A stretch of 64,000 nucleotides of DNA. Source: Karalla daura (Eukaryota > Chordata > Actinopteri > Chaetodontiformes > Leiognathidae). The translations under genes and the position numbers were made by a program. The notes under the pieces were generated by a model. The model was given only the letters and a program-made list of their open reading frames with translations. It was not told the DNA's origin and searched no databases. Below, in pieces: positions 13,912 through 28,916 of this stretch (within the stretch, counting starts at the first letter, position 1; each line of letters begins with the position of its first letter). The stretch covers positions 23,245,036-23,309,035 of the forward strand of contig CM055198.1 in assembly GCA_029224185.1 (NCBI GenBank). The letters run 5' to 3'.

Positions 13912-13987
13912 ATGGCTAACAGAAACATTCTGTTGCTCTTCTGTGGACTCTTCCTCCTAGCACTGATTCAGCCCTCTCTACAAGGAG
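13912..13987 (+). CDS. eln: eln exon 1: start codon and signal peptide
   Basis: Encodes MANRNILLLFCGLFLL then ALIQPSLQG, a typical n-region, hydrophobic core and polar c-region of a signal peptide; cleavage is likely near LQG. The ATG has G at -3 and G at +4. The exon ends in a single G (phase 1) before gtaagt, 76 nt in all. Intron 1 is 9.8 kb. Confidence 0.93.
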
Positions 13988-15459
13988 GTAAGTGTGAGCT
14001 GCAGGTGAGCTTTGCTGTACGATCTTAGCTGCATCCGTCAGACTCTTTGAACAGGTGCAGATTTTTGCTCCTTTACTGCTCCTCAGAGACCTTAAAACGT
14101 AACATCTGACAAAGAAATGCTTGGTGAAAGCCTATCTTGTGTGAAATCTGAAAAAAGTATTTTCATTTCTTTGGTCAAAACCTTTCGTGTAACGTAGAAA
14201 TTACATCTGTTTTAGTGTACAATAAATTTCCAAAACAATAAAATGTCCGGTTGTTTCTTTTGGCTCGATCCCAGCTGTGAATTTACAAACGGAGAGCTCA
14301 GAATATGCATCTCCATGTTCCCCTGGGTGGTTGGTTTAAATAGCTTGATAATGTAACCCCCCCACCGACCCCCCCCCCCACCCCCACCCCCCCGATACTA
14401 GAGTCATGAAAATTAAAGACTGTTTATCCTGGCTCCGCTCTCTGAGTCCATGAACAGTGGTGCTCCCTCACTCTGCTCCGTAAGGAAGTTGTTCTTTGCA
14501 TCAAACCCGACTCGACGTTGTTTCTGAGGGTCATGTTGAGCTCTGTCCTCCGCCCGGCCTGGTCATCGCCTCTAACAGACTCTGTGATGTGATGTACATA
14601 TGTTTCTAACTACACCGTAGCATGAGAAAAAAAGACAAACAAAAAACCTTGCTTTGCTAGTGTTGCAGTTGTACCTTGAAGTAAGGGGTGTGCACCAGAG
14701 AATCACTGAATGTGTGAATGTGGATTTAGTGTTTGTATTTCTAGTAGTTTGTATTTCTATGGATGCATTACGATCCATCCATTGTCCTACCTGCTCTGGA
14801 GTCACTGGGAACACACCCAGACAGGTCTCCAGTGCAGGGCAAAGACCACTACCTTCAACAATTAGCTAATTGGTTCATCTTTTATGGGTTTTATGGTGCC
14901 TTGGCTCATGTTACAGCCCTCCACCAAGTTCCATGGAAATCAGCCTTTAGTTCCCCTGTGATCCTGCTGAGAGGCAGACAAACAGGCTGATAAAAAAAAC
15001 TCAGCCGAAAACAGTAATTCTGTCCAGTCATCATTAGATTGACTGTGCAGTCCAGGATTAGGTTCTGCTCATCTGTAAGAGGAAGTCATGGATCTCCATT
15101 TCTAATGAATTTCAGCCTGGGAAATTGTGCCTTACACACACACACACACACACACCACTGGCTGGATAGTGGCTGTTTACATGGCTGCAGAGTCTATCCT
15201 ATAACATGTCGGGGAGAGTGGGTTCCAGCTGGTTCCTCTTTCCACTTAGCCAAACCACATCATCTAAATTCACTCCCGATGGACTCACAGGTGGAGAGAT
15301 AGCGTTCTGCATGCGAGTGTCACCAGAACAGCATGGACTGGCGCCTCTCCTCGAGTCAGAGGTCTCTGGGCTCTGCCCAGAACCCATGAAGCTGCAATGT
15401 GCAGATCTGAAAGGTTAGCGTTGGCTGCTGTTTGAAGTTACAGCTCGTATAATTTCAGG

Positions 15460-15518
<59 letters not shown>

Positions 15519-18500
15519 GGGGAGAGAGAGAGAGAGGTCGTGAGCATGCTTTTCCTCCCTTTCTCATTCAGGCTCTGAGTTGGATTTTTCTCCCCTGTCT
15601 GCGTTGCTTTGATTTTGGTCTAGGTCTGTGTTTTGGCCGAGATTCTTCTGAGCTTTTCAGCTCACAACTGGAAAACATGTTTAGCATCTGGGGCTGAGTA
15701 TGCTGGACTAGAGTCAATTTTTTGTTGTATTTATTTGCCTAAAAGTCACAGCTGTTTATATTCCTTATCTCCCAGCAATGCAGGCGACCCTTAATATGCA
15801 TCACGATAAGACTTCTGGATTCCTAAAAGAAATATTTTGTCCTTATGAAGTTCTTTTGCTCGACTGGTTTGTTCCCCTGTTGACAAACCCCCTCATATCT
15901 GCTTCTGTCAGGTCACAGATTGCATTGTCTGAAAACGTATTTGCCCGTCTTCACTTTTTCTCGTAGCACATTTGTCTCTCTGTGCCGGGAGCTTCGTGCC
16001 AGATACATTTCAGATGAGGTTTTGAGGTCCTCTCAGGCAGAATATATAGCAGGTCCGCAGCCAGCGAATATCAATACTGGCTTAGCAGCACAACTTTGAT
16101 CTCAGCTGAGTGTTGAATCCATCCATATCAAAGTTGTCTGTGGCATCCAAACTAGTTTCATCTGTGTCTCTGCACTCTGACTCGGGGAAACCAAGGCCCG
16201 ACCGTCCAGGGGTCAGTTACCTGTGACTGAACCTCATCAGCTCCTGGTCCGTTCAGCAGGCGGTTTCAGAGCAGAAAACACTTCTCACGCTTGCCAAACT
16301 CGCCCGTCGGAGTGAAGCGAGGCCCGTCTGACTGTTTTCCATCGACAAGTGTGAATGAGTTATGGCTCTGGAGGAAACATCTGTTCAGGAGCCTGTTAAT
16401 AAATACGCCCCCTGTCATGTTACGCTGTGACCTGCTGCAGGTACCGAGCTGTTTGCTAGCTCTCCCGCTACGTTGGAGGAGGCAGCGTCCCACAGACAAA
16501 CAACATCTGTCACATGGATACAGTTAGTTGGATGTTATACTTATCAAAATAAATTTGTGTTGACACAGCTTGGGCTCTGAGGCCTCTGCTTTTTTATTGC
16601 CACATTTGATAAGTGCATCAAACCCAGAGCGAGACGCTTGATTAAATTCTTTGAGTAGATTCCTCAACTCAGGAATTTAATCAGGCGTATTCTTCACTTC
16701 CCCAATAACAACTCATAGGGCGCAAATTAGGGTTTTATTGTTTACCTTGTGTTCATAAATGAGTGTATCTAGTGTCCCACGTCTCTGTTTCATAAAATAT
16801 GTCACACCCTTCCACGCACCCTCGCTTCAGGACTTTGAGGAAGTCGTTGGTTTGGTTTTCCAGACGTCCAGCAGGGTCCGGAGAGACGGGGATGAGGAGG
16901 AGGAACTCGCTCCTCTGTGAGGAGGCTATGGGCTGCTGGAGGCCCGCTCGCCTCATTTGGCATTGGCCAGTTTGAGCTGCGCGACCTCGATCCCAGCGAG
17001 GCTGGTAGATAACCGAACCTTATTGTCCCGATTCCCAAAGCCACGCTGCCTTCCTGGCTGCTGTGAGGCTGCTCTGGCTCCGTCACCAGCCGGGCTGTGA
17101 TGGATCAGTGACATGGAGAACGTCCTCCGGCCCAACCAGCCTCCGCTGCAGTTTAACTGCGTCTGCGTCCTCGCAGACACGCAGGATTTTCACTTCCTCC
17201 CGCCTCTTCAACGCCGAAGCCACAGAGGCGTTTTAATTTGTTGATGCTGAGCAGCTCTGGTGTGATTTACAGTCAGGTGACCTCATTCATCTGGGACGGA
17301 GCCTTTCTGGTTACATGCGCTGACCGACCAGAGTCTGCGATTGTGAAAGAACTGTTATTCCCTGTATTCGTGTCTGAGTCTGGCACCCGTCCTGGGAAAG
17401 TGTTAGGAGACAATTCCAACCACGTTTTGCAGTTTTACATCAAAGCGCGTTGCCTGGCTTGGAAGTCGCTCTCCACACCGGAGCTCCTTGCCAGAAGTGA
17501 TTACAGTTTGGCCAATAGGTTTTCCTATCACCATTTTCACTGTAACTACTGTCAAGCAGAGTTACAGGGATCAGACCGCAGGTCCTGGACGGATGGGTTC
17601 TTTTAATAGACACATAACTCAAAAGGACTGCGCTGCAAACGTCTGGGGTACAACGCCTGGCACCGCACGCACCGTCTCTTACTATCAGCGCTCTTACCTT
17701 TGTGAATGTGATGGACGGTTTAATGCAAATCCTTCAAGAACGCATGGCTGAGCTGCTGATTTGCGGTCCTGCGATGACATCACATGCAGCACACGCTAAT
17801 GGGAGCGAGCTTTCGCCACTGCTCGAGCCTCATATTGGTTAATAATTTGTTTAGTTCTTGCTCTTTGGTTGTGTATAAACGTCAGTCCCAGCATCTCCCA
17901 GAGAGATGTTTGGTCTGCAATCAGCCAGCGCCAAGTCCTCCACAAAGACGCGCATTACCTTGGATGATTCATTCCAGCCACTCTGCGAGCGGGAGGCCGC
18001 TGCTCGCCGGGAGCGCTCTCGCTAGGCCAGCAATCTGAAATGGCTCCTGTCAGGAATGTTTTCATCCCGACCCTCCGCTCTCCTCCCACGTCCAAGTTTA
18101 CAAGCTCCACAAACAACGCGGATGCGACATTAGCATCGAAATATTTTTTAATAAAAACCCAAAACTGATGATGAGCCCATGCGAAAAGATTGCAGCAAAA
18201 ATAAATTCTGATTAAACACATTACGTCAATACAATCAACATCCTCTGGCAGGAAAACCTGGTCTCCTGGCCTGTGTTAGTGTGCAGTGGGGGAGGGGCGG
18301 GGGGGGGGGGGGGGGGGGGTAGGCACCTGTAGGCCTTCAGCTCCCAGACGCTGCTCCCAACCACTGAAAACTGCATCTTCTGAGGCTGTTCAATGTTCAG
18401 TGCCTACACACGTTTAATAAGACGAGACTGATCATGTGGAATTTATTCCCTTACACATAAATAACAGATTTGATACTTTCTGCGTTCCAGTCTGTGGACT

Positions 18501-21500
18501 GGACTCCTTCTTACAGTTCAGATGCAGAGCTACGATGATCTAGAGCTGCAATGTAAGCTTCTAAAACAACAAATAAGCTTTATGCCCCAAAGTTAAAGTT
18601 TCATCAGTTTGCTGAAGACGAAGGGAGAGGAGACGGAACCTGGACGTTTTATTCCAAGGCACAAGAAGCTTGAGACGAGAGAACTGTGGAAACGCTGTAA
18701 ATGATGAATGGCCGGTGTAACCCTTAATGGTCCTTCTGACATTGCGCTCGTAATTGTGCCAGTTCTACTGTATGATACAAGCACCTAAATCAATTTGTGA
18801 AGCGGAGTCACGATGTGAACTGTTTGTTCCACTCTGTGATTTCACATGGCTGATGCTTATCTGCAGCCACGGCTTATTCCCCCTCCTTCACATTCAGCTC
18901 TGGAATAGAGTTCGCAGCTGTCATAAACCCTTTTTTAGTTTCAAAGGCATGTCTTTCCAAATCCTGTAATGATTTCCTGTCAGCTTCCAGTGGGAAGGAT
19001 TCGCCCGAGGCGAGCAAATGAACAATGGCAAGATTAGATTCAGGTCTTCTTAGTCTTTAATAAAGTCGCTTCGGAGAAGTGTCACTGAGATGAGACTGGG
19101 CAAACAGACAAGAAGAGGGATTTTCGCATTAAATTTTTTACTTTCTTTGATGCTCCTCTCTTTCCTCCTCCACCCTCCAACACGCTGTGGAAAACAGACA
19201 GTGCGAGGGGTGACTGATAGCAGGCCAGCTGTCACATGTCCGATAACGGGGGATTAGCGGAGCCAGGAGCCTCAGTGTTTGCTTGGTGGAGCTGCAGCTC
19301 TACCACAGCTTTCCACGGAGCCAGAACCACAGCTCGACTTCTGGGGCAGCGGCTTTGGATAAGCTGGAGCACAGCAAACACTTGTTCATTTGCCAAAACT
19401 CCTTCTTTCTTTCTTTCTTTCTTTAATGTCATCGAATGTGATGGAAATAGTGGCGCAGATTTGTATAAAAGTCTGGTGGTCAAAGTCGTGTAAACACGTG
19501 TCTGGGGCTATGAACGGTAACGATCCGGTAAATATTTAGTAAATGTCGGGGAATGCTGTAATTAACCTGTGCGAAGTGGCATGTGTGTGAGTCTGCTCTT
19601 GCGTGTGTGCAGCATCATGCAGATTGTTTTCTCCTTTGCCTTTAATTAGCTAATAAACGGCCAATTATTGCAACCACTGCTCTGGGTTGTGGAAATGTCA
19701 CATTACTCACCAACTTGTTGTAAATGAGGTAAAGTTAACCACTTTCAAGCCCCAAAAAGCGATTATAAAAAAAGAAAACCCAGCGTCATTAGGACGGGAG
19801 GTTCTGTGGAAAAGCCTGTAACATGCTTTGGTTTTTATTCAACAACTAAACAAGTCCTGACTTACAATTTCCCAACTTCTTTTTAGTCGGTATTTGTTAG
19901 CTCAATAACCCATATCCCACAAAGACCGAAGTCTTTCAAGTCCGTCTGACTTTTCCACAGAGACTGTAACTGTGTACAAATTCTTGAATCACGTTGATCT
20001 TTTTCGTACTCAAGGCTGCGTCGTCATCTTTAATGGTCAGGCAACAAAAAAAGACAATAAATCGTCTTGCCAGCTAAACAGTTGATAAACATGTCACTTC
20101 CTACTTTCCAGGCCGACACTCAAAACATGACATGATACAGAAGTAAACATACAAGCGGCTGGACACGGGCCTGTCCACCTGCTAGCTCGGCCTTGTCGAC
20201 GACGTCATTTTATCACCATTCAAAACAAGGGAATCTGAGAAAACAAAACACCAGCGTGCACATATGTTGTGCATGAAAACGATTTTCCCTCTAAGCCTCT
20301 GGGCTTTTCACACGTTGTCCACTTTGTGTTGTAGCAATAGAAACTTGAAAAGCTCTGGAAACTGAGTTGTGATTGTAAAAGTTCCCAGGCTGTGTCGATG
20401 TGGGCTGCAGGATGAGGGACCTGTCCAGAGCCAGTCCTGCCCAGAGCTGCAGGACCTCCACGGCTCTGTCGGGCACTTAGCGGCTCAGAAAACAGATGCA
20501 TGGAAGCGATACTGATAGGAATTCCTCGTCTGATTAGAGAAATCTCTATAAAACTCTTAATACAACACAGATGACACACAAACGTTAATAATGACCGTTT
20601 GGTGCTTTTAAGCGAGGGAGGTTTCACTGCGAGTAATCGGGCAGAACTGTAAGCAAAGGCTTTGATTCGGGTTTGCTTGGATGTACCGGGAAAATTCTAC
20701 TGCGACATGAAGAAAAAAATCACTTAATCACTTAAAGTAGATTATAACAAATCACGACACAGAAATCCCTGAAAGCATCGTGTCTTCGTCCTGGCAGTAG
20801 CCGCCGGCGCTGGGTGGTCGGATGAGGTCAAATATGAGTGTGAACGTGTTCTCTGGTCCCAGTTCACCCCACACGCTGGTAAACACACCTCACACTGGGA
20901 GCGAGCGCTGCCCAGTTTGGAGCCCACCTGACCGTGCGTTCGTCTTGCTGGAGAGCAGCTCCGGTTCCAGCCTCCTCGATAGCGGATGAAGTTCGATCAA
21001 ACACGATCTCGAGCCGTAGAATCTCAGGCCCCTGACGTGCCGGTCCGACCTGCTCGCCTCCCGCTGTGACTGTGACACTCCTGGCCCGTCCAGCGGCTGG
21101 AGCCGGTTCAGGCCCTGATAGATCAAAGTCACTGTCAGGGTTCCTGCGAGCGCCTGTTCATCATCTCTGTCTCGGGGCCGAGCCGCACCAAGAAAAAACA
21201 CCTCTTCAGCTCGCAGGCGTCGCTGTACTTAGCCCATCGCTAAAGTGGTTTTGAGTTTTTACGAGCGCGGCCTGAGCAGCCGACGGTGATCTACGGCCCG
21301 TCTCCACATCGTTTCCTCTCCGTTGCGTCGGGGCTTCTCATTTGTCACCTTCGGGTTTGGACGCATACGGATCTCATTCCCATCTTTCACTGGTTGCCGA
21401 GCTATTGTCTCGGCACGGTCGCTTCAGTAACATCATTCACTGGATGGTGATACATTCTTACATCTCCTTTCCCATGACTCCTCCTGAAACCAACATTCAT

Positions 21501-22000
21501 CACATCACAAACACTCAGGGCAAACTCTTGACTGGAGTCAACTGTGAAATAAATTCCGCCTCGTCTAATCCCTTGTGCTCTACATGTCAATCTTGTCCTT
21601 CACGCGCATTCCAGCACATTCCCATGACCTGGCTGAGTTCACAGGGAACGTAAGCATATGATGATGATGACGACCATTAGGACAATCATGGAGAATTCTT
21701 CAAATTTATTGAGGTGGGTCAGGCCACTTGGCAAAGGTCAGCCTGTGTGTGCCATATTTGGACGCATTGGTCTCAGTGAACCCGGTGCACTCAGCGAGCC
21801 CATGCCGCACGGTTGCACGATGGGATTCCGACCGAGAGGAAAAAGTGGAGCAGACGCACTCCCTCCTTCCTCGCTCGCCGCGCCGAGACAGGAAATCCTC
21901 CCTTTGATTGTGAAACGAAGGAGCAGAACGGAGAACAATCGCTGCGCTCCGTCTCCTGGTGCCTGCACCTGAGAGGCTGCGACACGAAGCCAGCGACAAG

Positions 22001-22053
<53 letters not shown>

Positions 22054-23661
22054 GTCATGAGTTCACGGAGCTGCTCGAGCTGCCTGATAATCAGCTGCAG
22101 ACCCGTGCGTGGTTGTTATTTATTGCTCATTGTGCTCGAGCCCGAAGCGTCGTCGGGATTACGACGACAAACGGCGAGGAAGGACGAGCCGAGGCGCAGG
22201 CCTCCTCATGTCCATGTGTTCATTCATGGACAAACCTTTTCGTTTTTGCTTTTTTTGGTCCAAAACCAGCTGCCACCTCCACTGTTAGCACTCACACCAC
22301 TGCTGAGAACGCTGAGCCGTGGCACACTGGTTTAGTCAGAGCACGGGGCTGAACTCTGGAAGGAAGAGGAGCATCAGAAAAGTTTTTCCTGCAGCAGAAA
22401 CAGATTTGCTGCGCTGTTGTTGAGCTCCTAAGTGAATGTGACAGCGTTGCTCCAGCTCACATCGCTCTGAACAACTCTCAGATTCTGGACTTTCATAACT
22501 TCACCTCGCTTTGCTGCACTTCCCTTGTTATGAAATAACAGCTCTGCACTTCTTCATCCTGAGTGTTCTGCAGATATCTTCACATTGTTTTCTTTTTTAA
22601 CGGATCCATCCTTAACCCCAGCATTAAGTAACACCGTTCCCCGGATGTGTCAAAGCTTGTTAGCGAGGAATCAAAGACACTGAAACAATATTTAGACCTT
22701 CTTAAATTGTATACATATTTCCTCTTTGGTATTCAAAGTGGATTGTTTTGTGTATTTTCATTCAATTAGGTCAGACAGTAATACCTTATAATGTTCTCCC
22801 CCTAATGGCCGCACTCTGTGGACAGCGCTCAGAGCTGCGTGTTCACACAGTATTCACTAATAAACACATGAACGCCTTTGACATGTGGTTTAGATTAATT
22901 GGCCGTCCAACACATGTAAGAGCCATTAAACATAATCATTGTGATCCTGTAGCTCCGCTCTCTCCATTGCGTTGTGTTTTTATTGATACAAACCAGATTT
23001 TTCCCTCAAAAAATATAACTTTGTAATTTTGGCTGCGCTCTCCGGTCCCGTTGGACCCGAGCCGTTACTAGTTCCAGAACAACTGCAGGATTTTTTTTGT
23101 TTTTTCATCCTCGCTTTCTTTTATTTCTGTTTCTGCTGCCTGCACACATGAGGCCACCGTGTCTGGATCCAGAACGAGCGTCTCAGGAGTCGCTCTGGGC
23201 CGCAGCCAAGAAATCAGGCGAGAAATGAGCTGAGGGGCTGCAGGTGGGGGAGGGGCGGGGGGGGTATAGCTGCAGCCCCTTTCCATAAGAGCATCTCCAA
23301 CTGCAGTACCTCATCACTATGAGAACTATTGGACTTTTCTCCTAATCAAGCCTCTAAACGTTCTGCTCAGCTCCGCTGTGGCGGCCATGTTCACGTCTGG
23401 TTGCCTCCCCGTCGCTGCTGTGAGCTGCGGCAGATGTGGATGCCAAGGACACGATTCAGTTTTTGCTGTCTGGGTCACAGATGATGAAAGTGTTTGAGAA
23501 TGTTTATCTAATAAATGTGGTCATTGTTTAGAAATGCTCTTACGAGGGGTGCAGTAAAAGAAAATAAAATAGAATTTTAAAAAAAGAGAGAGAGACAGAA
23601 TCACTGGTGCTGAGAAGTGTTTGGCCACATACGAAGTGTCGCACATGTTGGTGGTGCTGAG

Positions 23662-23754
<93 letters not shown>

Positions 23755-24855
23755 CCAGGTGTGTACGTACCTCAGGGTGGAGGGGTCGGACCGGGAGGAA
23801 CTGGACTAGGAACTGGATTCTATCCAGGTAACCCCCAGAGCCCGGTCCTCTGACTGTCTGGATGGTTCAGACAAACCAAGGCTGTTTGCCTCGAGCCTGA
23901 TAAAAACCTGCTCAACACTTCTTCTTCTTCTTCTGCAGACCAGTGAAAAAACATATTATTGTTGCTAAACACAGAGAAAGCAATATTGTTCTCAACATAA
24001 CTCAACATAATCCGATTCCTTTCAAAAGCTTTCACCAAGTTCCATATATTATGCATGTTGTTTGATGTATTCTCAGCGGATCAACAACCACACATGTTCA
24101 GACAGAATCCCATAAGAATCAACACGTAATTAAGCACAGATGCAACAAAGAAACATGCATGTAGACCAGCAGTCCTACGTACGTATGTGGAGCATTTATA
24201 ACCCCTGCTGTTTCCTCCTAAACATCTGCACAGCCCTGTTCCTCCGTCACACACGCAGCTAAATGCATCTATAAAATGTCACAGACTGTGGTGCACTGGC
24301 CTGTGTGAGAATGAGGGGAGCGTCAGCTGGTGTGATGATGTCACGCTGGGCCGGCGAGCTGTCTGTTCATACATCACCGCTGTACATGCAGGAACACCAT
24401 AACTCACTCCTCTGTATGATTGTTGTTTTACAAGGGGCTGCTGGAGGAGTCCCTGCGGGCTATAAACCTGCTAAAGCTGCAGGTGAGTTGGAGAGACACT
24501 CGATTTATGATTTTTTTCCCCACACATAAAATGTGTTTTTAAGAATTGCATCAGATTTATCATGACTCGTGCGTGCACTACTGTTTCGGTTGTTTGTATA
24601 TAAGAACCATTTGATTTGTTTGTGATCGGGAACATTTCTAATCGAGACAGAAATACAGGTTTTTTCCTCCTTTACGTCACTGACCTTGACCTCCACGTGT
24701 GACCGTGTTTTCCTTCGCTCATGATAAATAAATTAAATAAATTAAAACTTCTCCACAAGTCGAGAGCGGCGCAGCCTTGGTCGCCTGGTGCCACATGGTT
24801 CCACTTGTCTCCAGCTGATATTTTATCTGCTGTTCGTCATCTCACACATCCATAG

Positions 24856-24903
<48 letters not shown>

Positions 24904-27900
24904 CATGAGGGAATCGTCCTCTCTGTGGGCCGTGTCCTGGCACGACTTCACTTGTTGGACAAGTTTGACCTCGTCCTTCCAGTCCGACTCACCAGGGCCA
25001 TTACCGGAGGAAGAGCTGATGTGACCAGGCTGTTACTCTCATCATTGTCATCATCCATTGTGAGAGTTGTTAGCTAGTTTGTTAGGGTGCATCTGAGTGC
25101 CGCATGCAAACCAAAGTGGAGGCACGCAACGTTGTGTTAACAAAAACAAGAAGAATTTCTGCTCGTTCCCTGTCAACACAGCTTTTGTGTGGTCTGATGC
25201 TGGGGAAACACATTAGGACGCTTCCTTGTTTCACCACCACGGACCAGGAATAATTAATACTGTGGCAATAAACAACGTGCTCACGGCCGGGTTATTGGAA
25301 AACTGAGGCCTGGGCCTGTTTGGCTGAGCTCTCACAGTGATCTCAGTCTCACCTGTCTCTGTCCGTCCCCGGCACCAGGAGGCTATGGAGGCGCGGGTCG
25401 GGGTCTGGGACCGGGAGGCTTGGTGCCGGGAGGCGTCGGCGCTGGAGGCCTGGGCCTGGGAGGACTGGGAGGACTGGGAGCAGGTATGAAGACAAGACAT
25501 CAGTAGTGGAATAAACGTTTTACATGCTCTCAGGTTGAAATGAAAATCATGGTTGAAAATTGTTTCTTTTTGTTTTCCCCCAACAGGACAAGGTGGAAAA
25601 CCCCCTAAACCAGGTAGGGTGGACCATTTACACACATACTGTGAGAGAATGGGAGCAAAATGATAAAAAAAAGGGTTTAACATACCTAACATTACCTATT
25701 TAAGTCGCTATCTTTCAGATGAAGTCACAAGCCTCTTTGAGTCTTTGCAACATGGAAAATTCCTGTCATTACTTATATTGTTCAAGTGTTTTGAGAGGAG
25801 GAAACGTATTGTTAGAGGGGGGGTCGTACAGTGTAGAGCAGCTCTATGTATGGGTTCTATGTATGTATCATGTTCACACAGCACAGCGTAGGGAGACCTG
25901 TGCACAGAGGCAGGGAAACAGCCTCTGGACGGGTTGTCACCAGGTTTTCCTTATCGCTGCGTGTTTTCGTCGGGGCTGGTTTACTCTGGCCGGCCGGCTC
26001 CTCGGGGCACCCTGACTGGGTGGAACCATCCCGAGACTCCCCCGTCCCTACACCTCGGCCGCTCTGGGGGAGTGATGATTGGCAGAGTGCAAACGGCCAT
26101 CAACGCCTGCCAAACAATGGTGCCAGAGCACTGATTAATGTTATTGTAATGTTAGAGCCTTACAATATCTGGAAACCTCCGTGTTGAAATCCACCACAGC
26201 CCTCCTCTCCGATACAGTACAGTAAATATTTTCTTTTGCTGTCTTACGGTCTGAGCTGCATCGGTCCTCTAACAGGCTTTAGCCATCGTTCCATTTCTGC
26301 AAGCGCTGCTGATACGATCTCAGCCTACCTCTATGTGTTTAGGCAGATAAGGAACCAGGCAATCATATTATAGTCCCGATAACACATGGAGCGGGTTACA
26401 GAAGGGTCCCTGTGGACCGCCACAGCCCCACCCGCCGACACGAGTGGAGGAGAGAGACGTTTTGTGAACATGAGCTAATATCAAGTATTTGGTGGAAGTT
26501 GTTCTTGGCTGCAAGCAGCAGAGCTTTACTGGGGAAGTATGGCCCGCTCTTTTGTATGCATGAGTTCTGCCTCTAAATCACTAGGCGTACGTGGCAGAAA
26601 TTACCTTAGTGAGAAAACGGAAGGCAGACGGTGTCAAACGCAGCCCCTTATGTTATTTTTTTAAATTAAAGCAATTTGGGTCTGGGTGTTCCCTCCCAAA
26701 CTACACAGAAAACCACTTAACAGGGAGAGGACAGCTAGAGGTCAGCTGAGGTTACACATCTCTGGAGCGGAGTGAAATTCACTGCTGCGCGGCCGCAATA
26801 CTTTCCACTCCATGTTTGTAATGATGCTCAGTAACGTGTGGATGTGGCTCTCTCCATCAGTGGTGTCACAGGTCTCCAGTCTGTCAGACCAGCATGGCCT
26901 GCCACCAGCTTTGGATCTGACAGGTATTTTAATGGCCGTTCACATGGCAGGTGAAGCTGTGTCATCTGCGTCAGCTAGTCAGCGTTTGGCTGGTGCCACA
27001 GGACACGAGGAGGAGGAAGAATCAGTGGCTGTTTCATTCATCTGAGATACGTAGAGCAGGACTCCTGCGCTGAGGCGGAGCCGCCCATAGCCGCTCTTTG
27101 ATGCGTCCATACGTCGCTCCGCAGCGACGCACCTTGCCTGGCCTGTAATGGAGAACAGCAGCTGGCCATGTGAGTAGCGTGACTGCAGTGAATTGCAGCG
27201 TAGCTCATGCAAGACCTTGTAAATGTTACACTAATTGTGAAGCCTGTCAGCATCCAGCTTTGACAACACCGAGAGCTGGAAAGAGGAACTTTCTCTTTAT
27301 GAACAGCTGTTGGACACCATCTCCTTTCCTGTGTTCCCCCAGGCAAAGGTGGATTCAATACTCTCGGCGTGATTGCCAAAACTTGGCTCTCGTACGCTCG
27401 CAGCTTGTCACTTTGAGGCAGTGTGAGGGCAGTTAACAAGAAACATCGAGGTTACTGTTCTCTCTGTTGTTGTAGATTCATTCGACCGTTACGATCGTCT
27501 GTTTTAAGTTGCGCACGGACCCGGCTGGATGGGACGTCTACGGGACGTCCCCCCGGTTACCTCCAGAGCCACATACACAGCGAGGAGGCAGAGGGACACG
27601 TGATGCTCTGTCTGCAGTCAAACACGGCACACGACACGACATCGATGGGCAACGCGTGGAGCGGCCTCCCTCTGTGTCTTTAATACGGCCCAGACAGTGT
27701 TTGTCATACACATTGTGTTGGTTGGGATTGATCTGAACAGAAACAAACTGCAGTTCAAGATGAAGACGGTTTCAGAAGTAGTTCCAACCAGGACCAGCCA
27801 GCTCTGAGAAAAGAGAGGAAAATTGATCGTATGACAAGGCAAACTAACATTGTAATGCAATACACGCATCTAGAGTGAATTAGTGAATCTGTCGAGTTAG

Positions 27901-28830
27901 TTTGCACAGGCCACACTTGTTTATCTCCAAGAAGAAATGTAACAATGAGAAGTAAAGGAAAGGCTGTTCACAAAGGCTTTACTGTTAGTGATGAAACACT
28001 GCGACAGTGAGACGTAGCTTAAGATGCAGCAACACGTCTCTGCACTTAGTTTGTCTGCAGGAGATCAGAGCGTAGTAGCCTCTGACTGCAGCACATTCAA
28101 CCTTCCAGATGGTTCTGTGCAACAAACCCTGCGTCGCTTCGCCCTATTGCTCATTGTGCAGTTTTCACCACCCGGACACTCATTTTAGAGTCCAAACATT
28201 GGATCATTTAGCGGTTTATCTCTGGTGCGCAGACCGTCAACATGCTGGGCTCTTTTTTTGCTCTTTTTGTTCGTCCTCGAAGCCTCTGGTTCATATTTGG
28301 GTCACCGAAGCACAAAGTGTTCTTGTCTGCCTCACGACAGGAAGAGTGAGGAAAGGCAGAGAAGTGGAAAGGTAGAATGGATATGGGGAGGACAGAAAAG
28401 AGACAGGGTGAAGCGAGGAGAACGGAAAGGACCAATAACTCTTCCGAGCATATCGTATACTGTATTTGTCAAACGCGTACACCACCACTCACAAACACAC
28501 ACACACATCCACTCGGGCAACACACATGCTTAAAGAGCTCGCAGAAAGAAAGGAGACTGATAGATTGAGGTGAGGATGAAAGTGTTTAGCCAAGAGAAGA
28601 TGAGCTTGGAGGAGGTTAGTCTCCTGGAGCACATATGCTTTTCATTACTGCAGAGCAGACCTGTCCTCAGAGCTGTCAGAGAGTGGGAGCATCTGCATGC
28701 GAATGTGCATAACTGTGAGCGTATGTAAATATGTTTATGGTCTTCATGTGTCCGTAATTAGAAGTGCGAGTGCGGTGACGCACATAAATTCAGTTCAATG
28801 CGTCTTATGTGTCCTGACATTGGTTTGGGG

Positions 28831-28916
<86 letters not shown>

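Larger units (their letters stand above)
13988..23758 (+). other. eln intron 1 (9.8 kb)
   Basis: gt...ag intron between the signal-peptide exon and exon 2. It holds a SINE fragment, C- and G-runs, (GA)n, several (CA)n and a CpG-richer stretch near 20900-21340. No coding exon recognised. A large first intron could host enhancers, but nothing in the sequence proves it. Confidence 0.7.

Noticed and set aside
20220..21201. Minus-strand frames of 103-135 codons in eln intron 1
   Set aside because: No similarity to a known protein. The region is CpG-richer, which alone lengthens open frames.
21706..22352. Open frames with CVCVCV and THTHTH stretches
   Set aside because: Translated (CA)n/(GT)n microsatellite; the same applies at the other CA and GT tracts.
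25231..25692. 153-codon minus-strand frame
   Set aside because: Antisense shadow of eln exons 4 and 5.
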